This document shows positions 1 to 10,541 of a DNA stretch of 64,000 nt, piece by piece. This DNA is from Coccinella septempunctata (Eukaryota > Arthropoda > Insecta > Coleoptera > Coccinellidae). A program made the translations under genes and the position numbers. The notes below the pieces were generated by a model that saw only the letters and a program-made list of their open reading frames with translations, was not told the DNA's origin and searched no databases. Numbering within the stretch: position 1 is the stretch's first letter; each line of letters begins with the position of its first letter. The stretch is taken from positions 16,877,521-16,941,520 of the forward strand of contig NC_058193.1 of assembly GCF_907165205.1 (NCBI RefSeq). Reading direction: 5' to 3'.

Positions 1-537
1 CCGCCTGCAACGGACCAATTATGACATAAATACTACCTGAGAAAACAAGAAATTGTATTTGAATGTATTTTGAAATAAGTTTTATGATTGTTGACACATT
101 TTTCCGAAATATTCCGATTTGTATCTATTCATATTCGAACCCCAGCATCTCAAAATAGAATTTTTTCTATAAAACGGCCTTTTCAAAATCGTTTGAGATA
201 TACGATCAAATTTCAGCGCTTAGGTAGAGAAATTTTCTTATGGGTCAAGATGTTTGAAGGTTTTCAAAAAAGATAACAATTTCTTGAAAGATAAGGATAG
301 TCTCCAAGCAAATGCCTCTTCATGATTTTCGAAGAAAAAGTCATTGATGTTTATCAACGATACGATAGTTTGATATTTTTTAAAAATATATTCACTCGCT
401 CATATCCTCCTTATTCGTAAAAAGATTGGGAGAGGAGCATCTCATAGAAAAATTCATATGCTGAAATTATTTGCTCATAAAAATATTCACTTTGTGTATA
501 GGCTCAAATATAATAAACTACCAGTTTCGTAACAATA

Positions 538-578
538 TCGAACATTGCGTTGTGGTTTACATTTTATAACCTTGAAAT
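538..578 (+). repeat. 5' segment shared by genes A and B
   Basis: The stretch around the words GTTGTGGTTTACATTTTATA here matches 2394-2434 just upstream of gene B. In gene B the start codon follows within about 50 bases. In gene A it lies about 570 bases further on. I infer that A and B arose by duplication including their 5' region, and that roughly 500 bp, including the hammerhead-like motif, was later inserted between the shared segment and gene A. Repeated in copy 2 at 4675-4715. Confidence 0.7.
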
Positions 579-980
579 ATTCATTTTACACGTTGTTGTT
601 CATGCATTTTGTAGTTCTGTAGTTCATAATAGATTCAAGATTGTATTTCATTGTATGTAGATTTTATAGTTTGTTGTCTTTTACAGTTTTTTTGAAAGAG
701 TTTGTATATTTTGTATTTATTTTATAGCTAAGAAAAAGAATTACATTTCACATCTAATCTAGAAATTAATAATAGTTCAAAGATCATAGTTCATACACAA
801 CCTAGAAAATTATGATATTCGTTTCATTTGACATTTTGACTTCTGAAGAAGTATAGAGAGAATTTTACATTTAGGAGATTCTACTTGGTCTTGCTGATGA
901 CTGTAGCATACTTTTCATGACTATTGGCTGTGAGTTCTTCTGTTATTGTGTTTGTTGTTTGCGTAATTTTGTCTGACTAA

Positions 981-1045
981 CAACTTTTTCAGACCCTGAG
1001 GATGACACAAATTGGTGTCGAAATATAGGTATTCGCTAAAAAAGT
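981..1045 (+). other. Hammerhead-like / Penelope-type RNA motif
   Basis: CTGAGGA (996-1002) fits the hammerhead core CUGANGA. It is followed by an extra T, a 5-bp stem GACAC/GTGTC with a 6-nt loop (1004-1019), and GAAA (1020-1023). Flanking strands ACTTTTTCAG (983-992) and CTAAAAAAGT (about 1034-1043) can pair as an outer stem. Penelope-like retroelements are known to carry hammerhead motifs of this general layout. The extra T before stem II is non-canonical, so self-cleavage is doubtful. Repeats at about 5118-5182 and, with a 4-base insertion that lengthens the putative third stem, at 9541-9610. Confidence 0.4.
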
Positions 1046-1144
1046 CTTTCAATTACCATTTGCCCTACGCCGCATGAACTTGCGGTGAACTTGTCTCTAT
1101 AATCATTTCATCCAAACATATTTTTTAGTGTGATGAACAATAAG

Positions 1145-1548
1145 ATGGATAAGAAAACGATATTGAGAACCGGATTGAAAAAATTGAAAAATACCAGGAA
1201 TAAAAAGAAGAATTTGAAGAGAATTGTTGAAATCAGGAATTTTATGAGGGCGCTTATAGGAGAACGAAAACGAAAAACTCCTTGTGTAGATGTGAAAGAA
1301 TCCATGACTATTCCTTACATAAAAGAAGATAGAAAATGTACTATTAGCAAAAATGACATAATTGTAAGAAAAAATTCTGGAATATGTGATACCGTTACAG
1401 AAAAATATGTAGAATATAAAAAACCAAAAGAAAACTTGGAGCTTAAACTGTTCAAAATATATGATTTCGAAAAAAAAACACACCAATTTCGGGAATAAAA
1501 CCTTATTCAGGATTCGTTACATAAACCAGGGCAATATATTCTAAATGA
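1145..1548 (+). pseudogene. Gene A, copy 1: decayed paralog of gene B
   Basis: The open frame runs 1130-1498. I place the start at the internal ATG 1145 because MDKKTILRTGLKKLK aligns with MDRKQIFRTGLKKLK of gene B. The N-terminal block (about 40 residues, Lys/Arg-rich, ending ALIGERKRK) is shared with B (VVGERKQ). The C-terminus is not in frame: after the A-run near 1471 a one-frame shift reveals TPI...GFV, a stop, then TRA..SK and a stop at 1546-1548, parallel to B's TPI...GFVIPSRA..TK. The gene therefore carries a frameshift and a nonsense change. No family recognised; no signal peptide or membrane segment visible. Function unknown. Confidence 0.7.
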
Positions 1549-1929
1549 CATGTAAGAACATGTTAGATGACATGTAAGAAATATTAGAATTAGAAAAATT
1601 CTAGGTTTGTATACCGAAAAGACAAAAGTACTGTGAAGAGAAATCTACTAAACATAAATGGCCTAATGTCAAAGAACCTAATAACTGAACTTAAAGCAGA
1701 TACAATCTGCTACAATTCCATAATACGTTCTATGAATTTTGAATTTTTTTTTTCTCCGGCGGTTATTATAAATACCGCTTCAGTACTTTCTTCTGCAGAT
1801 ATTTATTCTGTGTATCTGTAACTTATACCTTTTAAGTTAATTATTGATATTTCATTCATCATTAAAAACGTTTGAAACAATAAATAGTATCAGCTTGTTC
1901 ATCATCCATGAATAGAATTCTTCAACAAA

Positions 1930-1963
1930 AAATTATATTCAATTTGCAAATTGAATATAATTT
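1930..1963. repeat. Perfect 34-bp palindrome
   Basis: Two 17-base arms meet with no spacer (arm AAATTATATTCAATTTG). Repeated exactly in copy 2 at 6067-6100 and lost from copy 3 by deletion. It lies between gene A and the gene B promoter. It could be a cruciform-forming site, a protein-binding dyad, or the scar of a template switch. Confidence 0.85.
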
Positions 1964-2267
1964 GAAAAAAATAATATATTGTTCAAATTCCTGAGAAAGT
2001 TTTTGCCAAAGAATAAAAAGTATATTCCTATTGTACATTCCGCTGTAGAAAAATTCCTTTGGATAAATAATAGTCATTTAAAATCGCATATCTCTTTTAA
2101 AAAGTATATAAAACACTTTCCAATTTTCCGTATTTTTAGTGCTAGGATACAGTACCAAAAAATAAAAAATATTTTATGTTTATTATTAAGTATCATCATA
2201 AAAAATGGATTGAACATAATTTAATATGTTGCTTCCATAGAAGTTTTAAATCAGATCAATCTAACAG

Positions 2268-2372
2268 CCAATAAGACAACAGAACGGGCAATAGGGTGGT
2301 GGGAGTGCTAGGAAGGGATGGTGGAGGCTATATAACGGCGGAGTAGATGTCCCAACTATTTAGTATTCAGTT
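2268..2372 (+). promoter_or_regulatory. Putative gene B core promoter, copy 1
   Basis: A CCAAT word (2268-2272), a G-rich stretch (about 2294-2326) and TATATAA (2329-2335) precede an arthropod-type initiator TCAGTT (2367-2372). The TATA-to-initiator spacing is about 38 nt, slightly long; ACTATTT a little upstream is an alternative start. A splice-acceptor-like pyrimidine tract ending TTTGTTTCAG lies just before the gene B ATG, so a 5' UTR intron is possible. Confidence 0.5.
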
Positions 2373-2482
2373 GTGAATGTGCTAAGTGCTGCAAATATTG
2401 TGTTGTGGTTTACATTTTATAACTTTCATATTATCGAATTATCGTTTCATACTTACATATTTGTTTCAGTTTTGAAGACGAG

Positions 2483-2944
2483 ATGGACAGAAAGCAGATC
2501 TTTAGAACGGGATTGAAAAAATTGAAGTCTAAACAAAATAACCTGAGGAGAACAGTTCAAATCCGGAATTTATTGAAGTCAGTTGTAGGAGAACGAAAGC
2601 AAGGAAATCTTTCTCAGAATTCGAAAAACTCCGAAACTTGTGCTGAAATTAGAGAAGTTAATCAAGATAATCGTGAACAGAAAGATATAATCACGCAAAA
2701 ATCAAATTCCGATGTTGGAGAAAAAAAGCCGGATGTGTCGAACGGAATTCTAAGGAAACGTTTGACGAGGTCTTTTATTCTGAAGGAGATTCTGAACATG
2801 ACATCTATCAGAAGAAAACAAGATCTTAATTACAAACTTTTCAGACAAGACGAGTACATTAAGATTAAGAAGAAGGCGACACCTATAAAAACAAAACGTT
2901 TTGTAGGATTTGTGATACCATCCCGAGCTTTATGTACAAAATGA
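2483..2944 (+). CDS. Gene B, copy 1: small basic protein, unknown family
   Basis: A 153-aa open frame beginning MDRKQIFRTGLKKLK. Residues 1-40 are strongly basic and resemble an amphipathic helix, ending LLKSVVGERKQ. The middle (about 41-90) is polar with many Ser, Asn, Glu and Lys. The C-terminal 60 residues hold LTRSFILKEIL, DLNYKLFRQDEYIKIKKK and the closing TPIKTKRFVGFVIPSRALCTK region. No signal peptide, membrane span or zinc ligands. The start follows a possible 3' splice site (TTTGTTTCAG) by 13 bases and a TATA promoter by about 150. The identical protein is encoded in copy 3, while copy 2 is frameshifted. I recognise no homologous family; a nucleic-acid-binding role would be a guess from charge only. 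Confidence 0.6.
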   Translation: MDRKQIFRTGLKKLKSKQNNLRRTVQIRNLLKSVVGERKQGNLSQNSKNSETCAEIREVNQDNREQKDIITQKSNSDVGEKKPDVSNGILRKRLTRSFILKEILNMTSIRRKQDLNYKLFRQDEYIKIKKKATPIKTKRFVGFVIPSRALCTK

Positions 2945-5281
2945 AACATTAACTTTGAAAAAAAAAATTAAAAATTATTAGTATTAGCTGATTCATTATC
3001 AGCATATTCTAAATGAAAAATTTAGTTTGAACAAAAAATTGGTAGGTGTAGATAACAGTAGGTTAGACAACAGTAGAATAGATAACAGTAGGTATATCGA
3101 GTTAAACATGCATACCAATTCAGGCAGTTCAAAAATGGAATGCTAAAGGGTATTTGTTTGAATTTTTGTTGCCAAATGAAAAAGTAAGTTACAAGTAGGT
3201 TGTATATATAGTATATAGTGAGAAGAGGTTAAAAGTACAAATATGTAATGAGTGTAGCATCGTTTCGAGCGAAATTTAGTTCAGTTTTGTGAGAAACAAC
3301 ATTCGTTGTGTAATCGGAGAAACAACAAAGGCTCGGTCGGGTCCCAAATTTTTCCATTGCAATTTTAATTAGTGGGACCTGAAAATCCAGAATTGATTGC
3401 GATTTATTCAATTTTGTCGAATATTTGAGTTATTCTATCCATATAACGGGTTTTTACTGAGGTGCGACAAAAATTTATTCCTTTTCGTGAAAAAAATAAT
3501 ATAAGTAAATAGACATGGGAGACCATATGCTCATCTTCTGATATAGGGGGTATCAAACATTGGAAAATCGTTTCTCGCAAAACTCTCACATTTAATTTGG
3601 TGAATCAAATTGCGTTTGAGACATGACGTCATCGATAGCTTTTTCAAAGGCCAATCCTAATTTCTTATGACTATTCTTGAAGCGTACATACTGTTTTAAG
3701 AAAGGACAAGAGTATATACTGTTTTAAGTACTTCCACTCATAAAGACTGTTTACAGATTGAAATATATTATTTTTCGACTTATTTTAGAATTTAATGGAT
3801 AGAATACTACGATTTAAACATCAAAGTAGTCAATCGATTGAATGATTGAGTGAAACTGATTTAATCTGATAAATGTTCAAAATATCATTCAATTTCTTGA
3901 CAGAAAAATTAAAAACTTTCTTTTGATAAATACAAAAGGAATTCTTCTGTGAAAGCAACCAGAACAATTTCATGGAAACCATAAAACTGCCATAATTGAT
4001 CTGCGAGATAACTATTTCTTGATAAGCAAATAAGAACCCTATTGAAAACCATTGAAGCAGGTACAAGAAAATATTTGTTACTTTGATAGGGTGACAGGTA
4101 CAATATAACCAATACAATAAACCATCCCTTAACGTTTCCGCCTGCAACGGACCAATTATGACATAAATACTACCTGAGAAAACAAGAAATTGTATTTGAA
4201 TGTATTTTGAAATAAGTTTTATGATTGTTGACACATTTTTCCGAAATATTCCGATTTGTATCTATTCATATTCGAACCCCAGCATCTCAAAATAGAATTT
4301 TTTCTATAAAACGGCCTTTTCAAAATCGTTTGAGATATACGATCAAATTTCAGCGCTTAGGTAGAGAAATTTTCTTATGGGTCAAGATGTTTGAAGGTTT
4401 TCAAAAAAGATAACAATTTCTTGAAAGATAAGGATAGTCTCCAAGCAAATGCCTCTTCATGATTTTCGAAGAAAAAGTCATTGATGTTTATCAACGATAC
4501 GATAGTTTGATATTTTTTAAAAATATATTCACTCGCTCATATCCTCCTTATTCGTAAAAAGATTGGGAGAGGAGCATCTCATAGAAAAATTCATATGCTG
4601 AAATTATTTGCTCATAAAAATATTCACTTTGTGTATAGGCTCAAATATAATAAACTACCAGTTTCGTAACAATATCGAACATTGCGTTGTGGTTTACATT
4701 TTATAACCTTGAAATATTCATTTTACACGTTGTTGTTCATGCATTTTGTAGTTCTGTAGTTCAAAATAGATTCAAGATTGTATTTCATTGTATGTAGATT
4801 TTATAGTTTGTTGTCTTTTACAGTTTTTTTGAAAGAGTTTGTATATTTTGTATTTATTTTATAGCTAAGAAAAAGAATTACATTTCACATCTAATCTAGA
4901 AATTAATAATAGTTCAAAGATCATAGTTCATACACAACCTAGAAAATTATGATATTCGTTTCATTTGACATTTTGACTTCTGAAGAAGTATAGAGAGAAT
5001 TTTACATTTAGGAGATTCTACTTGGTCTTGCTGATGACTGTAGCATACTTTTCATGACTATTGGCTGTGAGTTCTTCTGTTATTGTGTTTGTTGTTTGCG
5101 TAATTTTGTCTGACTAACAACTTTTTCAGACCCTGAGGATGACACAAATTGGTGTCGAAATATAGGTATTCGCTAAAAAAGTCTTTCAATTACCATTTGC
5201 CCTACGCCGCATGAACTTGCGGTGAACTTGTCTCTATAATCATTTCATCCAAACATATTTTTTAGTGTGATGAACAATAAG

Positions 5282-5685
5282 ATGGATAAGAAAACGATAT
5301 TGAGAACCGGATTGAAAAAATTGAAAAATACCAGGAATAAAAAGAAGAATTTGAAGAGAATTGTTGAAATCAGGAATTTTATGAGGGCGCTTATAGGAGA
5401 ACGAAAACGAAAAACTCCTTGTGTAGATGTGAAAGAATCCATGACTATTCCTTACATAAAAGAAGATAGAAAATGTACTATTAGCAAAAATGACATAATT
5501 GTAAGAAAAAATTCTGGAATATGTGATACCGTTACAGAAAAATATGTAGAATATAAAAAACCAAAAGAAAACTTGGAGCTTAAACTGTTCAAAATATATG
5601 ATTTCGAAAAAAAAACACACCAATTTCGGGAATAAAACCTTATTCAGGATTCGTTACATAAACCAGGGCAATATATTCTAAATGA
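5282..5685 (+). pseudogene. Gene A, copy 2
   Basis: Same reading as copy 1 gene A: the frame open to 5635 encodes the same 122-aa product, with the same displaced C-terminal motif and internal stop beyond it. The damage is therefore older than the tandem duplication. Confidence 0.7.
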
Positions 5686-6066
5686 CATGTAAGAACATGT
5701 TAGATGACATGTAAGAAATATTAGAATTAGAAAAATTCTAGGTTTGTATACCGAAAAGACAAAAGTACTGTGAAGAGAAATCTACTAAACATAAATGGCC
5801 TAATGTCAAAGAACCTAATAACTGAACTTAAAGCAGATACAATCTGCTACAATTCCATAATACGTTCTATGAATTTTGAATTTTTTTTTTCTCCGGCGGT
5901 TATTATAAATACCGCTTCAGTACTTTCTTCTGCAGATATTTATTCTGTGTATCTGTAACTTATACCTTTTAAGTTAATTATTGATATTTCATTCATCATT
6001 AAAAACGTTTGAAACAATAAATAGTATCAGCTTGTTCATCATCCATGAATAGAATTCTTCAACAAA

Positions 6067-6100
6067 AAATTATATTCAATTTGCAAATTGAATATAATTT
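6067..6100. repeat. Perfect 34-bp palindrome, copy 2
   Basis: Exact repeat of the copy 1 palindrome, at the expected 4137-bp offset. Confidence 0.85.
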
Positions 6101-6404
6101 GAAAAAAATAATATATTGTTCAAATTCCTGAGAAAGTTTTTGCCAAAGAATAAAAAGTATATTCCTATTGTACATTCCGCTGTAGAAAAATTCCTTTGGA
6201 TAAATAATAGTCATTTAAAATCGCATATCTCTTTTAAAAAGTATATAAAACACTTTCCAATTTTCCGTATTTTTAGTGCTAGGATACAGTACCAAAAAAT
6301 AAAAAATATTTTATGTTTATTATTAAGTATCATCATAAAAAATGGATTGAACATAATTTAATATGTTGCTTCCATAGAAGTTTTAAATCAGATCAATCTA
6401 ACAG

Positions 6405-6509
6405 CCAATAAGACAACAGAACGGGCAATAGGGTGGTGGGAGTGCTAGGAAGGGATGGTGGAGGCTATATAACGGCGGAGTAGATGTCCCAACTATTTAG
6501 TATTCAGTT
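6405..6509 (+). promoter_or_regulatory. Putative gene B promoter, copy 2
   Basis: Same CCAAT, G-rich, TATATAA and TCAGTT arrangement as in copy 1, upstream of the frameshifted gene B. Confidence 0.45.
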
Positions 6510-6619
6510 GTGAATGTGCTAAGTGCTGCAAATATTGTGTTGTGGTTTACATTTTATAACTTTCATATTATCGAATTATCGTTTCATACTTACATATTTG
6601 TTTCAGTTTTGAAGACGAG

Positions 6620-7071
6620 ATGGACAGAAAGCAGATCTTTAGAACGGGATTGAAAAAATTGAAGTCTAAACAAAATAACCTGAGGAGAACAGTTCAAATC
6701 CGGAATTTATTGAAGTCAGTTGTAGGAGAACGAAAGCAAGGAAATCTTTCTCAGAATTCGAAAAACTCCGAAACTTGTGCTGAAATTAGAGAAGTTAATC
6801 AAGATAATCGTGAACAGAAAGATATAATCACGCAAAAATCAAATTCCGATGTTGGAGAAAAAAAGCCGGATGTGTCGAACGAAATTCTAAGGAAACGTTT
6901 GACGAGGTCTTTTATTCTGAAGGAGATTCTGAACATGACAGAAAACAAGATCTTAATTACAAACTTTTCAGACAAGACGAGTACATTAAGATTAAGAAGA
7001 AGGCGACACCTATAAAAACAAAACGTTTTGTAGGATTTGTGATACCATCCCGAGCTTTATATACAAAATGA
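6620..7071 (+). pseudogene. Gene B, copy 2 (10-bp deletion)
   Basis: Matches copy 1 gene B through about residue 106. There ten bases (TCTATCAGAA or equivalent) are missing after the codons for LNMT, so the frame shifts and ends at 7015 as a 131-aa product. The original stop corresponds to 7071. One other substitution changes Gly to Glu near residue 87. The promoter looks intact, so a truncated product lacking the conserved C-terminus could be made. Confidence 0.75.
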
Positions 7072-7707
7072 AACATTAACTTTGAAAAAAAAAAATTAAA
7101 AATCATTAGTATTAGCTGATTCATTATCAGCATATTCTAAATGAAAAATTTAGTTTGAAAAAAAAATTGGTAGGTGTAGATAACAGTAGGTTAGACAACA
7201 GTAGAATAGATAACAGTAGGTATATCGAGTTAAACATGCATACCAATTCAGGCAGTTCAAAAATGGAATGCTAAAAGGTATATGTTTGAATTTTTGTTGC
7301 CAAACGAAAAAGTAAGTTACAAGTAGGTTGTATATATAGTATATAGTGAGGAGAGGTTAAAAGTACAAATATGTAATGAGTGTAGCATCGTTTCGAGCGA
7401 AATTTAGTTCAGTTTTGTGTCGTTTTGTGAGAAACAACATTCGTTGTGTAATCGGAGAAACAACAAAGGCTCGGTCGGGTCCGAAATTTTTCCATTGCAA
7501 TTTTAATTAGTGGGACCTGAAAATCCAGAATTGATTGCGATTTATTCAATTTTGTCGAATATTTGAGTTATTCTATCCATATAACGGGTTTTTACTGAGG
7601 TGCGACAAAAATTTATTCCTTTTCGTGAAAAAAATAATATAAGTAAATAGACATGGGAGACCATATGCTCATCTTCTATAGGGGGTATCAAACATTGGAA
7701 AATCGTT

Positions 7708-7892
7708 CAAGATAAAAACGTATGACAAATTACAGGTGAAGGTGAATAATTGCAGAAAGCAAAAATTATCGAAATTAATATTCCCATAATTTATCAAAAG
7801 TAGAGCGCACTTCGACTTCCAAAATATTTAAAAATGCGCGGTTTCTCTTGGAAAGAATTCCCGCTATATACAGGTCTAATTTTTAGGGAAGG
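7708..7892. other. Unassigned 185 bp between unit copy 2 and RTE fragment
   Basis: Sequence unrelated to the tandem unit and with no coding signal. It ends in the left target-site duplication of the RTE fragment. Confidence 0.6.
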
Positions 7893-7905
7893 TACTCTAC
7901 AGGGT

Positions 7906-8190
7906 GTTCACCGCACAATAACTTGATGACATAAGAACCAAACAGCTGAAATGGTACGGTCATGTTCAAAGAATGGCAGATGAGAGACTCCCTAAACAGG
8001 TTCTGGATTGGAAGCCAACTGGAAGACGTAAAAGAGGAAGGCCCTGTAAATCCTGGAGAGAAGGGATAGACAAGGACATAAGAATGTTTGGGCTTGAGGA
8101 GGATATCTGGAGAGATAGAGACCGTTGGAGACTGGGAATCGGAGGACGTCGGAGAACGTTTTGAAACCGATTTATATATACCTATATATA
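7906..8190 (+). mobile_element. 5'-truncated RTE-like non-LTR fragment with 13-bp TSD
   Basis: Encodes the C-terminal tail typical of RTE-type endonuclease/reverse transcriptases: LKWYGHVQRM, then LPKQVLDWKPTGRRKRGRPCKSW, DIRMFGLEE and RDRWR before the stop near 8163. It is flanked by the direct repeat TACTCTACAGGGT at 7893-7905 and 8191-8203, a target-site duplication that fixes both ends. The 3' end is a short TATATA-rich tail. Only about 80 codons of the element were copied. Confidence 0.8.
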
Positions 8191-8203
8191 TACTCTACAG
8201 GGT

Positions 8204-8329
8204 TCAAGGAACCTCCCCTTATATTAATCTGACACGCTCGAGTAAATCCAGAATTTCTTGGGCTCTCCAACTTTTGTGTTCGAAAGGTCGCGATCCTGAA
8301 CGTGCCAACGCCGGTTGCCATGAATAAAG
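8204..8329. other. Unassigned 126 bp between RT scraps
   Basis: Sequence between the right TSD of the RTE fragment and the 3' end of the minus-strand RT relic. It may belong to the 3' UTR of the latter. No gene seen. Confidence 0.4.
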
Positions 8330-9297
8330 ATTTAAAAAGAATTCTCTCATTTTTTCAATCAATTATTTGCAGAATAATTTTTTGAACGACACAAGTTAGC
8401 ACAGATGTAGCACTACATAACATACTATAACATAACATTTATCCTTAGCATCAAAAATGTTCATGCCTTGTCAGTTAACTATGAATGAATTCTTGAATAT
8501 TGTAAATTGTATTTTGCAGAAGTATTTTTCGAACACAGTTTTTGAATCTTCTTCCTTGAAACTGTTTGATATCGTCGGGTAGCCTATTATAAATTTTAGA
8601 GCCCCAGTAGTCTATCCCTTGCTATGGTATGGTAAGTTGATTTTTGCTCCTCGTATTGAATCTGTGAAAACAGTTATTTGCTGGAAAAGTGTTCAGGTAT
8701 GTGTGTACATATGAGACACATACTAGAGCATAGGCTGCCGGTATGGTAAGTATATGGAGCTGCTGAAATGCATTCCTGCAGCTATCCATTTATTTAAGAC
8801 CCAATATTGTTCTTATTGCTTTTTTCTGGATAATGAGTATGTCGCCTGAGTGAGTTGACACACCTCATAAGAGTATTCCATATGTGGAATGGAAGTTGGC
8901 AAAATAGGCCATCACTGCTGCATTTCTGGAGGAAACCTTGCTAACTACTGCAATGGTGTATATTGCCACTGTAAGTTTCTTTTTCAGTTCGGTGATGTAT
9001 GATTCCCAAGAAAGTGCTGCATCAAATATTATTCGCAGTAAATTGATCGTTTCGTCATTGCTACTTCTAATGCTTAGTTGTTGTGTTCAAGAATTATTAA
9101 TGGCTAGAGCATTACAGTTGAACCAGTTGTTTGATATCCAATAAACATACATCTCCAATATTCTCAGCTTATCAATGTCTGTCGCCTCCAAAAAAAGGAA
9201 GTATCATCTGCAAACAGGAGTGTAATTAGATACATGCTTTGCTGAGTTCTGGTGAGATTCAAATCATTGATGAATATAATGAATTGTAATGGTCCTA
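8330..9297 (-). pseudogene. Decayed non-LTR reverse transcriptase fragment
   Basis: Read on the minus strand from 9297, successive frames give LGPLQFIIFINDL, then LLFADDTS (FADD catalytic motif near 9202-9213). Further on come a tail region with YGILLWG-like and IIQKKAIRTILG words, HRFNTRSKNQL, YNRLPDDIKQF, and a stop near 8480. Several frameshifts and stops interrupt it. The RT palm upstream of LGPL is missing, so this is a 5'-truncated copy of a CR1/L2-type non-LTR element. Its right end abuts tandem unit copy 3, and together with the RTE fragment it replaces about 1.3 kb of unit sequence. Confidence 0.75.
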
Positions 9298-9708
9298 GAA
9301 TTACATTTCACATCTAATCTAGAAATTAATAATAGTTCAAAGATCATAGTTCATACACAACCTAGAAAATTATGATATTCGTTTCATTTGACATTTTGAC
9401 TTCTGAAGAAGTATAGAGAGAATTTTACATTTAGGAGATTCTACTTGGTCTTGCTGATGACTGTAGCATACTTTTCATGACTATTGGCTGTGAGTTCTTC
9501 TGTTATTGTGTTTGTTGTTTGCGTAATTTTGTCTGACTGACAACTTTTTCAGACCCTGAGGATGACACAAATTGGTGTCGAAATACATATAGGTATTCGC
9601 CAAAAAAGTGTTTCAATTACCATTTGCCCTACGCCGCATGAACTTGCGGTGAACTTGTCTCTATAATCATTTTATCCAAACATATTTTTTAGTGTGATGA
9701 ATAATAAG

Positions 9709-10111
9709 ATGGATAAGAAAACGATATTGAGAACCGGATTGAAAAAATTGAAAAATACCAGGAATAAAAAGAAGAATTCGAAGAGAATTGTTGAAATCAG
9801 GAATTTTATGAGGGCGCTTATAGGAGAACGAAAACGAAAAACTCCTTGTGTAGATGTGAAAGAATCCATGACTATTCCTGACATAAAAGAAGATAGAAAA
9901 GGTACTATTAGCAAAAATGACATAATTGTAAGAAAAAATTCTGGAATATGTGATACGTTACAGAAAAATATGTAGAATATAAAAAACCAAAAGAAAACTT
10001 GGAGCTTAAACTGTTCAAAATATATGATTTCGAAAAAAAAACACACCAATTTCGGGAATAAAACCTTATTCAGGATTCGTTACATAAACCAGGGCAATAT
10101 ATTCTAAATGA
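9709..10111 (+). pseudogene. Gene A, copy 3
   Basis: Same gene as in copies 1 and 2 with several substitutions (for example Tyr to Asp and Cys to Gly in the middle). One base is lost near 9956 (GATACGTTACAG instead of GATACCGTTACAG), which truncates the frame at 9975. The C-terminal damage of the other copies is also present. Confidence 0.7.
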
Positions 10112-10506
10112 CATGTAAGAACATGTTAGATGACATGTAAGAAATATTAGAATTAGAAAAATTCTAGGTTTGTATACCGAAAAGACAAAGAATAAAAAGT
10201 ATATTCCTATTGTACATTCCGCTGTAGAAAAATTCCTTTGGATAAATAATAGTCATTTAAAATCGCATATCTCTTTTAAAAAGTATATAAAACACTTTCC
10301 AATTTTCCGTATTTTTAGTGCTAGGATACAGTACCGAAAAATAAAAAATATTTTATGTTTATTATTAAGTATCATCATAAAAAATGGATTGAACATAATT
10401 TAATATGTTGCTTCCATAGAAGTTTTAAATCAGATCAATCTAACAGCCAATAAGACAACAGAACGGGCAATAGGGTGGTGGGAGTGCTAGGAAGGGATGG
10501 TGGAGG

Positions 10507-10541
10507 CTATATAACGGCGGAGTAGATGTCCCAACTATTTA
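10507..10541 (+). promoter_or_regulatory. Gene B promoter, copy 3, cut off by insertion
   Basis: CTATATAACGGCGG and the following bases match the copy 1 promoter. The retrotransposon fragment at 10542-11013 separates this TATA region from the initiator-like TCAGTT and from gene B. Confidence 0.5.

Larger units (their letters stand above)
1..4137. repeat. Tandem 4137-bp unit, copy 1
   Basis: The first bases of the window recur at 4138 and everything up to about 7707 repeats at a constant offset of 4137, so the window opens inside a head-to-tail array. The unit holds, in order, a duplicated 5' motif (about 538-578), a hammerhead-like motif (981-1045), decayed gene A (1145-1548), a perfect 34-bp palindrome (1930-1963), a TATA promoter and gene B (2483-2944). 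Bases 1-1100 and 2945-4137 hold no convincing gene; the longest ORF there is a hydrophobic 134-aa minus frame I could not assign. Copy 1 differs from copy 2 by only a few bases over most of its length. Confidence 0.95.
4138..7707. repeat. Tandem unit, copy 2 (3'-truncated)
   Basis: Collinear with copy 1 until about 7707, where unit position 3570 is followed by unrelated DNA. Gene A is as in copy 1. Gene B has a 10-bp deletion near 6937 that shifts its frame. From about 7000 onward this copy shares variants with copy 3 rather than copy 1, for example the extra GTCGTTTTGT segment near 7418 and GTCCG instead of GTCCC near 7480. The array therefore looks mosaic. Confidence 0.93.

Noticed and set aside
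1103..1486. 127-aa Phe-rich minus frame opposite gene A
   Set aside because: Composition is that of the complement of a Lys-rich gene, and the paralogy signal is on the plus strand.
3830..4234. Hydrophobic 134-aa minus-strand frame, faintly like an insect odorant-receptor segment (also at 14283-14708)
   Set aside because: No conserved receptor motif, no flanking exons, and an in-frame stop immediately upstream. Hydrophobicity can arise from AT-rich composition.
1..7707. Tandem duplication as a pure assembly artefact
   Set aside because: The copies have private substitutions, a 10-bp deletion and different breakpoints, so they are distinct sequences. Copy order could still be wrong.
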